Positions 1-10,700 of a DNA stretch of 64,000 nucleotides are shown here, in pieces. The notes under the pieces were generated by a model. The model was not told the DNA's origin. It saw nothing but the letters and a program-made list of their open reading frames with translations, and did not search any database. The position numbers were made by a program, and so were the translations under genes. Source of the DNA: Perilla frutescens (taxonomy: Eukaryota > Streptophyta > Magnoliopsida > Lamiales > Lamiaceae); contig BRKX01000018.1 in assembly GCA_026008535.1 (NCBI GenBank), forward strand, positions 45,439,588-45,503,587, given 5' to 3'. The first letter of the stretch is position 1. Each line of letters begins with the position of its first letter.

Positions 1-453
1 CAGAAACGCCACACAATTCACAGAAAAAAACTTAATACAGGTTAAAGCAACAGCAGGATTTTAATAACACAAGAACAACCCAGAACCCCCTTTTCTACTG
101 AAATCCCTTACTCAAAATTGCTATCGGGGAAACCCGCTTTGAGGAGACCCACAGGGGAATCCAGACGGTCCCGACTGTAAGCAAGTTTTGAGAAAAAAGC
201 TTGGAATGCCAAGGGAATGACAGAGTCAAGAGCGGAAGCAAGCAAGGCACAGGATCGAAAAATACCACACAACAGAGTTTAGGGATTAGGGTTTATACCA
301 GAGCCGGTTCTTCCAGGTAGGGAAGAATCAGTTATACCTTTTCAAGGAGCCCGACGGGGGCGAGAGAGGCGCGGCCCTTACCGGCGGCGGGGTGAGATAG
401 ATGGAGGTAGGAGAGTGCCCCCGGCTAGACCAACCAGGCTCTGATACCACTAT
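1..453 (-). mobile_element. Internal edge of a minus-strand LTR retrotransposon
   Basis: No convincing protein is seen on either strand. Read on the minus strand this is the sequence immediately downstream of the primer-binding site at 437-449, so it is probably the untranslated leader of an LTR element that continues to the left of the window. It contains GC-rich blocks around 340-430 and a stop-rich interior. No gag could be recognised, so the lineage is open. Confidence 0.4.
437..449 (-). other. Primer-binding site, tRNA-iMet type
   Basis: The minus strand reads TGGTATCAGAGCC, complementary to the 3' end of plant initiator tRNA-Met, the usual primer of Copia and many Gypsy elements. Four bases separate it from a TG that could end the 5' LTR (454 on the plus strand), as expected for such elements. 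Confidence 0.6.
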
Positions 454-1430
454 TGTGGTACAGGCCTAGCTAGGGGTTCACTACTTGTTTCCACGCCCCT
501 TGCGGTCTATCTCACTTGCTACTCAAGTAGCTAAACCCAAGGATGCACTATTACAGTCGATTACAACAATAACAATTAGGAACAAACTTCAGATCTTCAC
601 AGCGAGGAGGGCTTCTTCACAGGAAGCCTCAGAGGGGAAGGTCAGAAGGACCTTCAAGGTTCTTCACAGGCTTTAGGGTACCAATCGACAGATCTGAAAC
701 ACAGCACACAAGCCCAGTAAGTACAGAGAGAGATAGCCGTAGATCAAAGTGACAAGAAAAGACAGAGAGGGGTCAGAGGTGGGAAAAGGGTGCTCGGGGC
801 ACGGTGGCTCAGATTTTCCTACTAGAGACGGCGACGGTAACTCCGGCGACCGGAAAAGACCCAGACCAGGGAGGGGATGGCGAAACGATCCCCCTTGAAG
901 CACACTCAAGCTTTCAATCTCAGAGAATTGCCTAGCCGTCTACACTCATAGGCCAACAGGAATCACAAACAGATTTCGGCCAGAGAAACCGAGACCGGCG
1001 GCAAGAAACACAGTGAGAGAGAGAGAGAGCTTTTCAGATTAGGGTTAGAGGATCGGTGAGTAGCTTGAGAGATAGAGGAACTCTCTCGAATATTATAGAA
1101 AGTGAGAAAGCTTTGGAAATGATAATCAAATTAAGAGTGAGATAATGAGGGAGGTGGACCGTCACATTAGGGTTGAGGGTTAAGGGTAGTGGGCCGGGTA
1201 GGAAATAAATCAGATGGGCCTGGGGAGGGAAATGCCAATTGGGCTAACCTCAACATTTCCACCTTTGGCCCTGTTGGTCTTTTCCATCACCAAGGAGTTA
1301 CCTGCCAAAATGAAACACAAGAGATTATCATCATAGCCAAATATTTTTACTCTAATTTATCACAAAGACAAACTCAGAGAGGGAGAGGAGTAGATACTAT
1401 GCGTATCTAATCCAGTCTCAACACAAGAGA
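454..1430 (-). repeat. Putative 5' LTR of the minus-strand element
   Basis: This block lies on the LTR side of the primer-binding site and starts with TG on the plus strand. It lacks coding potential. A TATAATA-like stretch near 1091-1100 on the minus strand could be the LTR promoter. The right boundary is only a guess because the matching LTR is outside the window and no target-site duplication can be tested. Confidence 0.3.
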
Positions 1431-1783
1431 CCAACCCAAATATTGAAACAAGTCTCAAGTTTGAACAACTTGACCATCCCAGACTTAGTTCACCTAGCTT
1501 AAGTACCAAGGTGCTATATTGTGATGCTTCGATTTTGATTCTTCTTCTTCTCGTTCGGTTTGATTTTGCAACAGAGAGAAGAGACAAGAGCAAGATATTT
1601 CATTTTTCAAGTTAAAGTATCAATTATTTATTTATAATATATTTTCTTTTTGTTTTAAATGCAAGTTAAAGTATAAATTTTAATTTTTTTAAGTTGAAGG
1701 ATATAATGGTCTTTTTGTGTGGTGTGTAAAGTAAAAATGAAAAAAAAATCATATGATTCCATTTATTAATCTACTGCTTATGT
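1431..1783. other. Non-coding AT-rich stretch before the Copia remnant
   Basis: No gene is seen. A short repeated phrase, gttaaagtat, occurs near 1612 and 1665. The sequence tttttgtgtggtgtgtaaag at 1712-1731 reappears almost unchanged at 4836-4853, just past the 3' LTR of the Copia element. This may mark the original NAA20 upstream region or a repair event. Confidence 0.5.
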
Positions 1784-3412
1784 TTAATCGATGCTTCCTC
1801 TAGATGGTCACATATATGCTTGATTTCTACTAGAAATACAGCATTTGCTAGAATACTTGCTCAAATTATAAAATTACGAGCTCAATTCCCTGACAATTCA
1901 ATTAAAAGAATTCGTCTTGACAATGCTAGTGAGTTTACGTCTCAAGCATTTGAAAATTATTGTATGGCTATTGGAATTGAGATTGAACATTCAGTCGCTC
2001 ATGTCCATACTCAAAATGGTTTAGCAGAATCGTTTATTAAACGTCTTCAACTTATTGCTAGACCGTTACTTATGAAGTCAAAACTCCCAACTACTGCTTG
2101 GGGTCATGCCATATTACATGCGTCAACATTAGTTCGTATTAGACCATTGGCTAACCATGAATACTCTCCAATGCAAATTATTTTTGGTCGAGAACCAGAT
2201 GTTTCTCACTTACGAACTTTTGGTTGTGCAGTTCAAGTCCCAATTGCACCCCCACAACGAACAAAAATGGGTCCCCAACGAAGGCTTGGGATATATGTTG
2301 GATTTGATTTACCTTCGATTATAAGGTATATTGAACCTTTAAAGGGTGATTTATTTACTGCACGTTTTGCAGATTGTCATTTTGATGAAATGACATTTCC
2401 AACATTAGGTGGAACAAATATACATCCAGAAAAGCACAAGGAAATATCTTGGAATGAGAAAAGCTTGTCACATTTTGATTCTCGAACTAATCAATGTGAA
2501 CAAGAAGTTGAAAAGATTATTCATTTGCAAAAGATTGCAAACCAACTTCCTGATGCTTTTGTTGATACAAGAAAAGTGACACAATCTCACATACATGCTG
2601 CAAATACTCCAGCCAAAATTGATGTCCCTGAAGGACAAATAGCTCTAGCAGCAAATGAGTCTAAAATTCGTCAAAAACGTGGTCGACCGGTTGGTTCCAA
2701 AGATTCTGTGCCTAGAAAAAGAAAGGGGCAAGATGGAAACCAAACAATGACGAAAATGATTAATCAATCAAATGAAAGTGATGTAATTCCTGAAGAATTA
2801 CAAGTATCTGAAAATCATGAGATCTCAATAAATTATTTATCTTCAAATCAGATACTGGAGAGAGAACATATCATTGTAGATGATATATTCTCATTTCATA
2901 TAGCTCATCAAATTTTAAATGAGGATCCTGAACCAAACTCTGTTACAGAATGTAAACAGAGAAATGATTGGCCAATGTGGAAAAGAGCTATGGAAATGGA
3001 ATTAAATTCCTGTGATAACCGGAAAGTATTTGGACCTATAGTCCTAACTCCTGAATCTGAAACCCCTGTTGGGTACAGATGGATATTCGTTAGAAAGAGA
3101 AATGAGAAAAATGAAGTTACGAGATATAGAGCAAGACTCGTAGCGCAAGGTTTCTCTCAAAGACCAGGAATTGATTATGAGGAAACATACTCTCCAGTAA
3201 TGGATGCAATTACTTTCAGATTTCTGATTAGTCTGGCAGTGTCACAAAGGCTTGCTATGCGCCTTATGGATGTAGTAACTGCCTATCTATATGGGTCATT
3301 AGATAATGACATATATATGAAAATCCCTGAAGGATTTAAAATGCCTGAAGCATTAAAGTCAAAACCCAAAAGCATGTTTTCGATTAAACTGCAAAAATCG
3401 TTGTACGGCTGA
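1784..3412 (+). pseudogene. Copia pol, integrase core and N-terminal reverse transcriptase
   Basis: The integrase catalytic residues are visible: Asp in LIDASSRW (1790), Asp in RLDNASEF and Glu in GLAESFIKR. They are followed by the basic KRGRP/PRKRK linker. The reverse transcriptase begins near WPMWKRAMEMEL and continues through ARLVAQGFSQ and SPVMDAITFR. The frame stops at TGA 3410-3412. The conserved Copia motif LYGLKQSGR is expected here, and the local sequence fits loss of a single T, which shifts the frame. The rest of pol continues in another frame from 3412. It encodes a polyprotein for cDNA synthesis and integration, now inactive. Confidence 0.88.
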
Positions 3413-4542
3413 AACAGTCTGGACGTATGTGGTATAATAGATTGAGCGTGTATCTATTAAAAGAAGGATACAAGAATGATGATATCTGCCCTTGTGTTTT
3501 CATAAAGAAAACTGAAAGTGGATTTGCAATTATAGCAGTTTATGTTGATGATTTGAATTTAATTGGGACTCCTGAAGAGCTCAATAAAACTGCTGAATAT
3601 TTGAAGAAAGAATTTGAGATGAAAGATTTGGGAAAGACAAAATTTTGTCTTGGTTTGCAAATTGAACGTGTCCGAGGAGGAACGTTTATTCACCAATCCA
3701 CATATACAGAAAAAGTGTTAAAGCGCTTTTACATGGATAATGCACATCCATTAGCATCACCAATGGTCGTTAGATCTCTTGATACGAAGAAATATCCATT
3801 TCGACCTATTGAAGATGGTGAAACGATACTTGGTCCTGAAGTACCATATCTAAGTACAATTGGAGCATTAACTTATCTGGCTAATTATACTCAGCCAGAT
3901 ATAGCTTTTTCTGTATATCTTCTCGCAAGATATAGCGCTGCACCCACTTTGAGACATTGGAATGGTGTTAAGCACATTCTACGTTATCTGAAGGGTACCA
4001 TAGACCTTGGATTATATTATTCGGAAAATTCCGATTCTTCTCTGGTAGGGTATTCGGATGCAGGATTTTTATCCGATCCACATCAAGCCAAGTCACAAAC
4101 TGGCTATGTTTTCATATGTGGTGGAACTGCTATATCATGGAAGTCTGTGAAGCAACCCTTGACTGCAACATCCTCAAATCATTCTGAAATCATTGAAATA
4201 CATGAAACAAGTCGAGAGTGTGTATGGTTGAGAAATATGACAAGTCACATCCAAGAGTCGTGCGGATTAGCTTCATCAAAGATCAATCCAACTGTTTTGT
4301 ATGAAGACAATGCTGCTTGCATTGCGCAACTCAAGGAAGAATACATCAAAGGTGATAGAACAAAGCACATTTCTTCCAAGTTATTCTACACACACGATCT
4401 CCAAAAGAATGGCGATATCAACATTCAACAAATTCGCTTAAGTGATAATTTGGCAGACTTATTCACAAAGGCATTACCAACATCAACATTCAGAAAATTG
4501 GTACACAAGATCGGCATGCGCCGACTCCAAGATCTACAATGA
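3413..4542 (+). pseudogene. Copia pol, C-terminal reverse transcriptase and RNase H
   Basis: This is the downstream half of the polyprotein after the frameshift near 3410. The catalytic YVDD box of the reverse transcriptase is at 3541-3552. RNase H follows, with SDAGF and the Glu of NHSEI, and then YEDNAAC, DRTKHIS and LADLFTKALP, all typical of plant Copia RNase H. The reading frame is open to the TGA at 4540-4542. Without the first half it cannot produce a functional polymerase. Confidence 0.88.
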
Positions 4543-4655
4543 TCTCAAGATCAGGGGGAGCAGTTGTACTCTTTTTCCTTCGACTAGTTTTTTCCCACTG
4601 GGTTTTTCTAGCAAGGTTTTAATGAGGCAACATTTGTTTTAGAGATTGGTCACTC

Positions 4656-4667
4656 AAGGGGGAGTAT
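4656..4667 (+). other. Copia polypurine tract
   Basis: AAGGGGGAG immediately precedes the LTR, the usual plus-strand primer site of plant Copia elements. A second purine-rich run, TCAGGGGGAG, lies about 100 bp upstream at 4551-4560. Confidence 0.75.
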
Positions 4668-4823
4668 TGTAAATATATCTAATAGATATATATGATATGA
4701 GTGATGGCCAAGTTACTAACTTTAAAACCCTATCTCTTGTACTATTATAAATAGAGGCCTTTGGTCCTCATATTGGATACAGACACACAATTCATATTTT
4801 CTCTCGTCTCTCTCTAGTTTACA
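4668..4823 (+). repeat. Copia 3' LTR (156 bp)
   Basis: The LTR starts TGTAAA directly after the polypurine tract and ends TTTACA, a perfect 6-bp inverted terminal pair. It contains a good TATA box, TATAAATA, at 4746-4753, followed by a pyrimidine-rich leader. Its promoter faces NAA20, whose start codon is 166 bp beyond the LTR end. The 5' partner LTR is missing. Confidence 0.8.
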
Positions 4824-4989
4824 ACAAATCAACTATTTTTGTGGTGTGTAAAGAAATTTTAGTGGACATTTAGAAATACCCCTTTTTTATTTATTTATTT
4901 ATTTCCTGCTCTTTTCCATATTTCCACTTTTGCCAGAAAAATCACAACAAAAAATCTAAACCCTCTCTCAAGTGGAAGAGCGACGGAGA
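4824..4989 (+). promoter_or_regulatory. Immediate upstream and 5' leader of NAA20
   Basis: Only 166 bp separate the Copia LTR end from the NAA20 start codon. The stretch has an imperfect TTTA run (about 4885-4905) and a CT-rich segment before GACGGAGAATG. No TATA box better than the one inside the LTR is seen. Transcription may therefore start in this short stretch or inside the LTR. Confidence 0.4.
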
Positions 4990-7498
4990 ATGACGACGAT
5001 TCGAAGGTTTTGCTGCAACGACCTCCTCCGATTCGCATCGGTGAACCTCGATCATCTCACCGAAACAGTTACCCCCCCCTCTCTCTCTCTCTCTCTCATC
5101 TTTTAATTTAACTGAATTTGTACGGCGTTAGCTGCAAGATTTGAATTCAATTCCATGCCCCATTATTGATTTTTTTTTTGGTTGTGAACTGAAATTCGCA
5201 GTTCAACATGTCCTTCTATATGACCTATTTGGCGCGGTGGCCGGATTATTTCCACGTGGCTGAAGCTCCTGGAAATCGAGTTATGGGCTATAGTAAGTTC
5301 CGAATCGTAGTATACGCATGTCTTGATTGTGGTTCCGTTTGATGCATTAATCGGTATAATACTGTGTTTACCCTAGCTTCATGTTCAATTTGGAGGGGTA
5401 AATTTGGTGTTTATGTACATTTGGCATGCTTCTATGCCATGTTGATTGTTGTGATTGTTTTTTCATTGGAAGCATAGGTAAAAAAGTCGAAATTTCAGTT
5501 TGTTATTGTAAGGGTAGTTGATTGTTTGTGCTCGATTTGGAGTTGATGATGCCAATTCTATGGGATTGCTACCCTTTTGTTGGTTCTTGTGCTGCTATGT
5601 AAGAGATAGTATGTTACTGGTTTTACCAGCTGAAGAAAATTGTGTCGATTGAGTCTCTATGAGGACACTGTGGATAGTTATACTATATAGCTAGCGAAGT
5701 AGTGGAATCTCTATGAGGACACTGGGGATAGCTATACAGCTAGCGAAGTAGTGGAAACATTGGTGCCGACATATTGTGGGTGTGGGTTCTTTATGCTCTT
5801 GTGTCTTGTCATCTTGAGTTTTAGGTTTGCTTCGATTTTCCTTTTCCTTTAAAGTGCATTTGATGCTTGGATCATACAGTTATGGGAAAGGTTGAGGGGC
5901 AAGGAGAGTCATGGCATGGGCATGTCACTGCAGTAACTGTAGCTCCTGAATATCGGAGGCAACAATTGGCCAAGAAACTCATGAACCTACTTGAGGATAT
6001 CAGTGACAAAATGTAAGATCACATACTTTTCAAGCATGCAACTATCCCTTCTTGCTACTTTAAGATATGAATGGTGACAATTTTGAAATCAAAGTAAATC
6101 AAGTTGAATGAGTTTTAATTTTTTTTTTTAAAATTAGGCGCTTGTTACTGTTTTTAAAAGGTATTGAGGTCCTAAGATCTTTGCTGGAAGCTTATAAGAT
6201 CATTTCTTCAAGAATTAATCAAACACCATCAAAGGATATTCTATAAGCTGTCAAACATATAGATAGCTTTAAAACTCGGCAAAAGCTCCATTGTTCTAGG
6301 AAAGTTAGATAAATTCGAGGATTTAGACTGCCAGAATGCAAAAAGTGTAATCTGACTGCAATTTTTAAAAAATCTCGTATTTTAGAGAGAATGTTCATGT
6401 TTTTTCTTTATGACAAGTTTAACGTCCTGGATTCTTTTCTGTCGTCTCTTTTAGCTGTTCCATTTCTATTTTTCAAATTATGGTCTAGGGTATCTCTAGT
6501 GGTGTCTTTTTCTTGAGCTCTTTTTTGCTCCATCCTTTTGGATATTCCTTAAATGTTTTTCTCAGTTTGACAATTAAAATTGTACCTTTTTTATGCTAGA
6601 ACTTTTTATTCAGGTCATGAATGAACTAATGAAGTTGCAGAGCATTTTGTGTCCTATTTCTCTGTTTTCTTTCATTAGTTCTTTGTCAGGGACTAAAAGA
6701 GTTTCACATATCATTACTTGTATGAACTGAAGCATAAAAATTGTGTAACGAGCGTTGAGACTTTCTGCATGGTTCCTAACTAATCGGGCCAACTTGTTTC
6801 TGTTGAACCATATGAGTGTCTATGCTTGTACTAGAGTTTCACTTTCTTGTCTCTCTGCTTGAAGTCGAGGTGTACATGTGCTATATTGTGATGCTTTCTT
6901 GATTGCTTGCATGCATCTCAGTGTGAGTACTTAATTTTAAATCCTGTATTCTCGCGGACTATAAGTTGTTGAAAAAATTCTTTTGCATGTGAATATTAAT
7001 TTTTGTTAGATTTTCAGTGACTATATATTGAATTGAGCTTTTTTTGTGAAGTGACAAAGCTTATTTTGTGGATCTCTTTGTGAGAGCTTCAAATACACCT
7101 GCCATCAAGATGTATGAGAAGGTATGGCTCACTAACCTTTTGAAATGTTAATGATTCAAATATTTTGACGCATGGATTTATCATGTGGATGATCTTATTT
7201 CTATTTCCATGAGATGCAATAGTCATTTTGTTGTTCTTTTCTTCAGCTTGGCTATGTTGTTTATAGACGTGTACTTCGGTATTACTCTGGAGAGGAGGAT
7301 GGGTTAGGTGAGTTGCGGTGCATGGCTCTGAGAAAGTACATAGTTTTTGGCCCTTCAGTGCTATTTCTTTGATCCGTGTCTCTGTTTTCCTGTCTTTTAT
7401 TTTCAGATATGAGGAAGGCTTTATCAAGAGACGTGGAAAAGAAGTCTATTATTCCTCTCAAAAGGCCAATCACTCCAGATGAACTGGAATATGATTAG
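4990..7498 (+). CDS. NAA20: N-alpha-acetyltransferase 20, catalytic subunit of NatB
   Basis: The product transfers acetyl from acetyl-CoA to N-terminal Met followed by Asp, Glu, Asn or Gln, working with the NAA25 auxiliary subunit on cytosolic ribosomes. Six coding exons with GT-AG introns are read: 4990-5067, 5202-5292, 5880-6012, 7052-7121, 7247-7307 and 7407-7498. They sum to 525 nt, 174 codons plus TAG, and every phase joins. The protein starts MTTIRRFCCNDLLRF and ends TPDELEYD, nearly identical to the Arabidopsis protein of 174 aa as I remember it. The GNAT acetyl-CoA loop RRQQLAKK lies near residues 82-89 and the C-terminal GNAT strand LGYVVYRRV near 125-133. Intron 3 (6013-7051) is the longest. 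No lesion is visible. It is convergent with the diterpene synthase, 262 bp between stops. Confidence 0.96.
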
Positions 7499-7760
7499 TT
7501 TTGAATTTAGGACCACATCATCAGTCGGGCACACATAAAGCACTAGAAATTTGTATGATTCGGAATTAGAATTTTTTACGGCAGAATGAGTGTTACTTCT
7601 ATAGACGCATGCCATTTGTTTCATAAATGAATCCTCTGTTGCTGCTTGCCTCTGCTTTGCTAAGATCCAGAATCTAAACTTTATATTGCCATGTTATACA
7701 ACACGCCTCCTCTGCTTTAGTTCGTCATACCTTGTATCTCAGGTTCACTATCCTGGAAAT
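7499..7760. other. Convergent 3' regions of NAA20 and the diterpene synthase
   Basis: This 262-bp interval separates the two facing stop codons and must hold both 3' untranslated regions and poly(A) signals. A CATAAATGAAT run near 7622 could serve NAA20. No other gene is visible. Confidence 0.5.
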
Positions 7761-10700
7761 CTAATCTATTTTTTCGAACAATACTTTGTGTATGTGAGAG
7801 TTGATAGCACCTGCATCACAGTAGGCAGTGTAATAGAAACTTCTAGCAATAGTGAAAAAGCTCTGCTTGGTAAGAGAATCCAGATCATCTGAGGATTTGG
7901 TGAAAACTAGTTTCACTATTTCTTGCATGCCTGCTTCTATTTGGAAAGTTGTCCCGATTACCAAGTCAGTTATACACCCTTGGGCATCATGCATCTGCTT
8001 GGATGGGGATGTATTATGTCAGTGGAATTTCTGAGGAAATTGTCAAGTAATTTGAAGTGCAATTTTTCATTTGTTCTCTAACCTTTCGATTCTGGAATAG
8101 GCGAAGTTGGTGGCAGACTTTGCTGGTTGCCTCCAAGAGCTGGTGATATTTTGGATGGGAAAATGACGCTTCATCCAATCCGGAGCTCAAATGTAGTGTC
8201 TGCAGAAGAAGCCGCGCTTCTGCTTCCCCCAGGTCACCTCCTTCTTCCCATTTCTTTAGCCACTTTTGCCACTGAATAATATATATTATGTAGGGCATAA
8301 ATGAAATGAATTTTTAGTATTAAATTTAGGTTATGACTTATGACATAGCTGTTATTGAGTTACCTCATTAGACAACTGCTGATTTATGTCTTTGCCTTGT
8401 GTTACTAGTATTTCTGATGAGAGCTGACTTATTGTGTTGATTACAATCTCTACCAATCTTTTTTCATAGCTGTCAATTTAAATATATGCATTTCTGTCAT
8501 TTTGAAAGCATGCAGTTTTGAATATTTACTAAAACAAAAACAAAATAGTCCCACCTCCTTCCATTTTCATCCTTGAGCATGCTGCTGCACTCAAATTCAT
8601 CAACAAACTCACACTTCTGTTCATCACAGAGTTGTTGGGACGCAATTGTTTCAACTAAAACCGCGGTTTTAGCCCAAGCTAGCCGCTCGCGTGATTTTTC
8701 TTGTTCGAATGCAGAAGAGGCTGCTATGTAGAAGGCTAGGAGAAGGCTTCTTTCACTCAATCCAAACTCCCCCAGATTGCTGTCTCTATACCATCTAAAG
8801 CCACAAGAAAAATAAATAAATCCCAGATTTATGTAGGAATTCAATAATCATTACATTTTGAATAATAGTCCAAAAATGTCTTACTTCTGAATGCTCTTCC
8901 ACTCCAACTGATGCAGAGCCTGGCAATTTTTGTAGTCCAATTTTGCCAGTTCAAGGTAAGTGTCACAGTTCACATATAGCATCCTGTAGATGAACGAGAC
9001 GATTAGCATACCACCTTTAAAAACAAGAGTTTCTCAGTCTAAAAACCTGAAGAAAACTGCTACTTTCTAGGTAAGTTTAGCCAATATATGTGTTAGGATT
9101 GAAGAAATTAATCAATAAATTACCTGTATAAAGTTTTTCCAATCCAAACATCATCGTCACCACCATATTGTTCTAAGTAGAATCGCGCTTCCAATCGAGG
9201 CATACTAGCGTAGAACGGCACATCCAGCGCATATCCAACCTATCATTTCTCATTTCCCATTTTTTTTTTAAATTAGAAAAAATGTCCAAATTTGATGTAA
9301 CTTAAGTTAGAGAAGTCAAATTTATCGATCTATGTTCTTAGTTTCACACAGTGCGTGCTCGTGGTGAATATATACTATATATATGGTACATGTTACGTGC
9401 ACTGATGATATGAAATACGAGGGGAAGAGAATCCCCACCTCGCCCGGAAGGTCTTTGGTAATGATCCATTTGTCTACCATTGCATTATTAACTCTTTTTT
9501 GATGCAAGAATTTTGCTGAGTAGTATTTGGCATCAACAAGTATGTTTTCTGCAGGGAACAAAAGTTGAGAAGCCCTATACAAATTATACATATCTGTAAT
9601 ACCGTGGCCCCATTGCCCTCCTATGCAACAGAATTCTCCTCCTTTCTCAAATTGTTTGAATGCATCTGCGTGCCACATCCAAAAAAAAAAAAACAAAAAC
9701 AGAGAGGTTGATTTTTAGCGAACTACTTGAAATTCGACTCGATATAATTTCCATAACCTAAATTTTAGATTATTTTACCAATAGTTTGACTAAAACAAAA
9801 TTGTGTTGTTGATGATCTCGAGTTCTACACCTTTTAATGGAGTTTTATTGTTTTAGTTTGCTAAAAAATATACAAGGGAGGTATAATAGGTTACGATAGA
9901 GCTGTCAAATGGGACGGGTCGGGCCAGTCCGAGCCCACGCGCCAACTATTTTCTTCGGGTCGGGCCTAAAAATTTAAGGCCCAGTCCGGCCCATAGGACC
10001 AGACCAATTTGACAGCTATAGTTACAATGAACATCAACTTTGATTATTAATAATAATTTGGTCATTACATTAATTAGTATATCAATTTGAACCAAACGCT
10101 GGAATAAGAATCCTTACAGTTTACTTGGAATTTTCCAAACACCGTATAAACGATCTCTTAGTATTCATTTTTCCTCAGAATCATATTTCCAGAAATCATA
10201 TTCCCTGACAACTTTACTTTCCTGCCAACTAAACGGGCCCTAAGTGTTTTTTAAGCTTGATTGAGCTCGACTAAGTACGTTCTGATGAATCGATCAATCT
10301 TTATTAAATAAATAAGGCTTATATTTATAATAAATATTTTATTATAATAGTGAATCTGCGATCGTGTGTGTACCTGTAGAAACATCGTAGCCGTTCAATC
10401 TTAGAAGCCTGAATCCCATTGAGGTGCAATCAACGTCCTCCACATTTGTATTTCTTGCCCAACAGATTCCTTTATTTGTCCAGTATCTGAAATTTAACAA
10501 GAACATATATTCAAGGATGAATATAATATAATATCATAATAAATTCCAATATATTTCTCTGAAATTTTCATTTTCAGGTTACCAATTAATAAAGATGAGA
10601 TCATGTACAGAGCCGGCCCTGATGACAATTCGGAGGCCCAGGACGAAACGAAAAAAGGGGGCCCCGATAATTTTTTTTTTTCACGAGCATCTTGAAGTTT

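Larger units (their letters stand above)
1784..4823 (+). mobile_element. 5'-truncated Ty1/copia retrotransposon
   Basis: The element retains the integrase core, reverse transcriptase, RNase H, polypurine tract and 3' LTR. Gag, protease, the integrase zinc finger and the 5' LTR are missing. The domain order integrase before reverse transcriptase is diagnostic for Copia. Homology begins abruptly near 1784, just before the first integrase Asp. It lies in the same orientation as NAA20 directly upstream of that gene. Confidence 0.9.

Noticed and set aside
3410..3412. Programmed frameshift as in yeast Ty1
   Set aside because: The break lies in the middle of the reverse transcriptase at the conserved LYGLKQSGR motif and fits a simple one-base loss. 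Plant Copia pol is a single frame.
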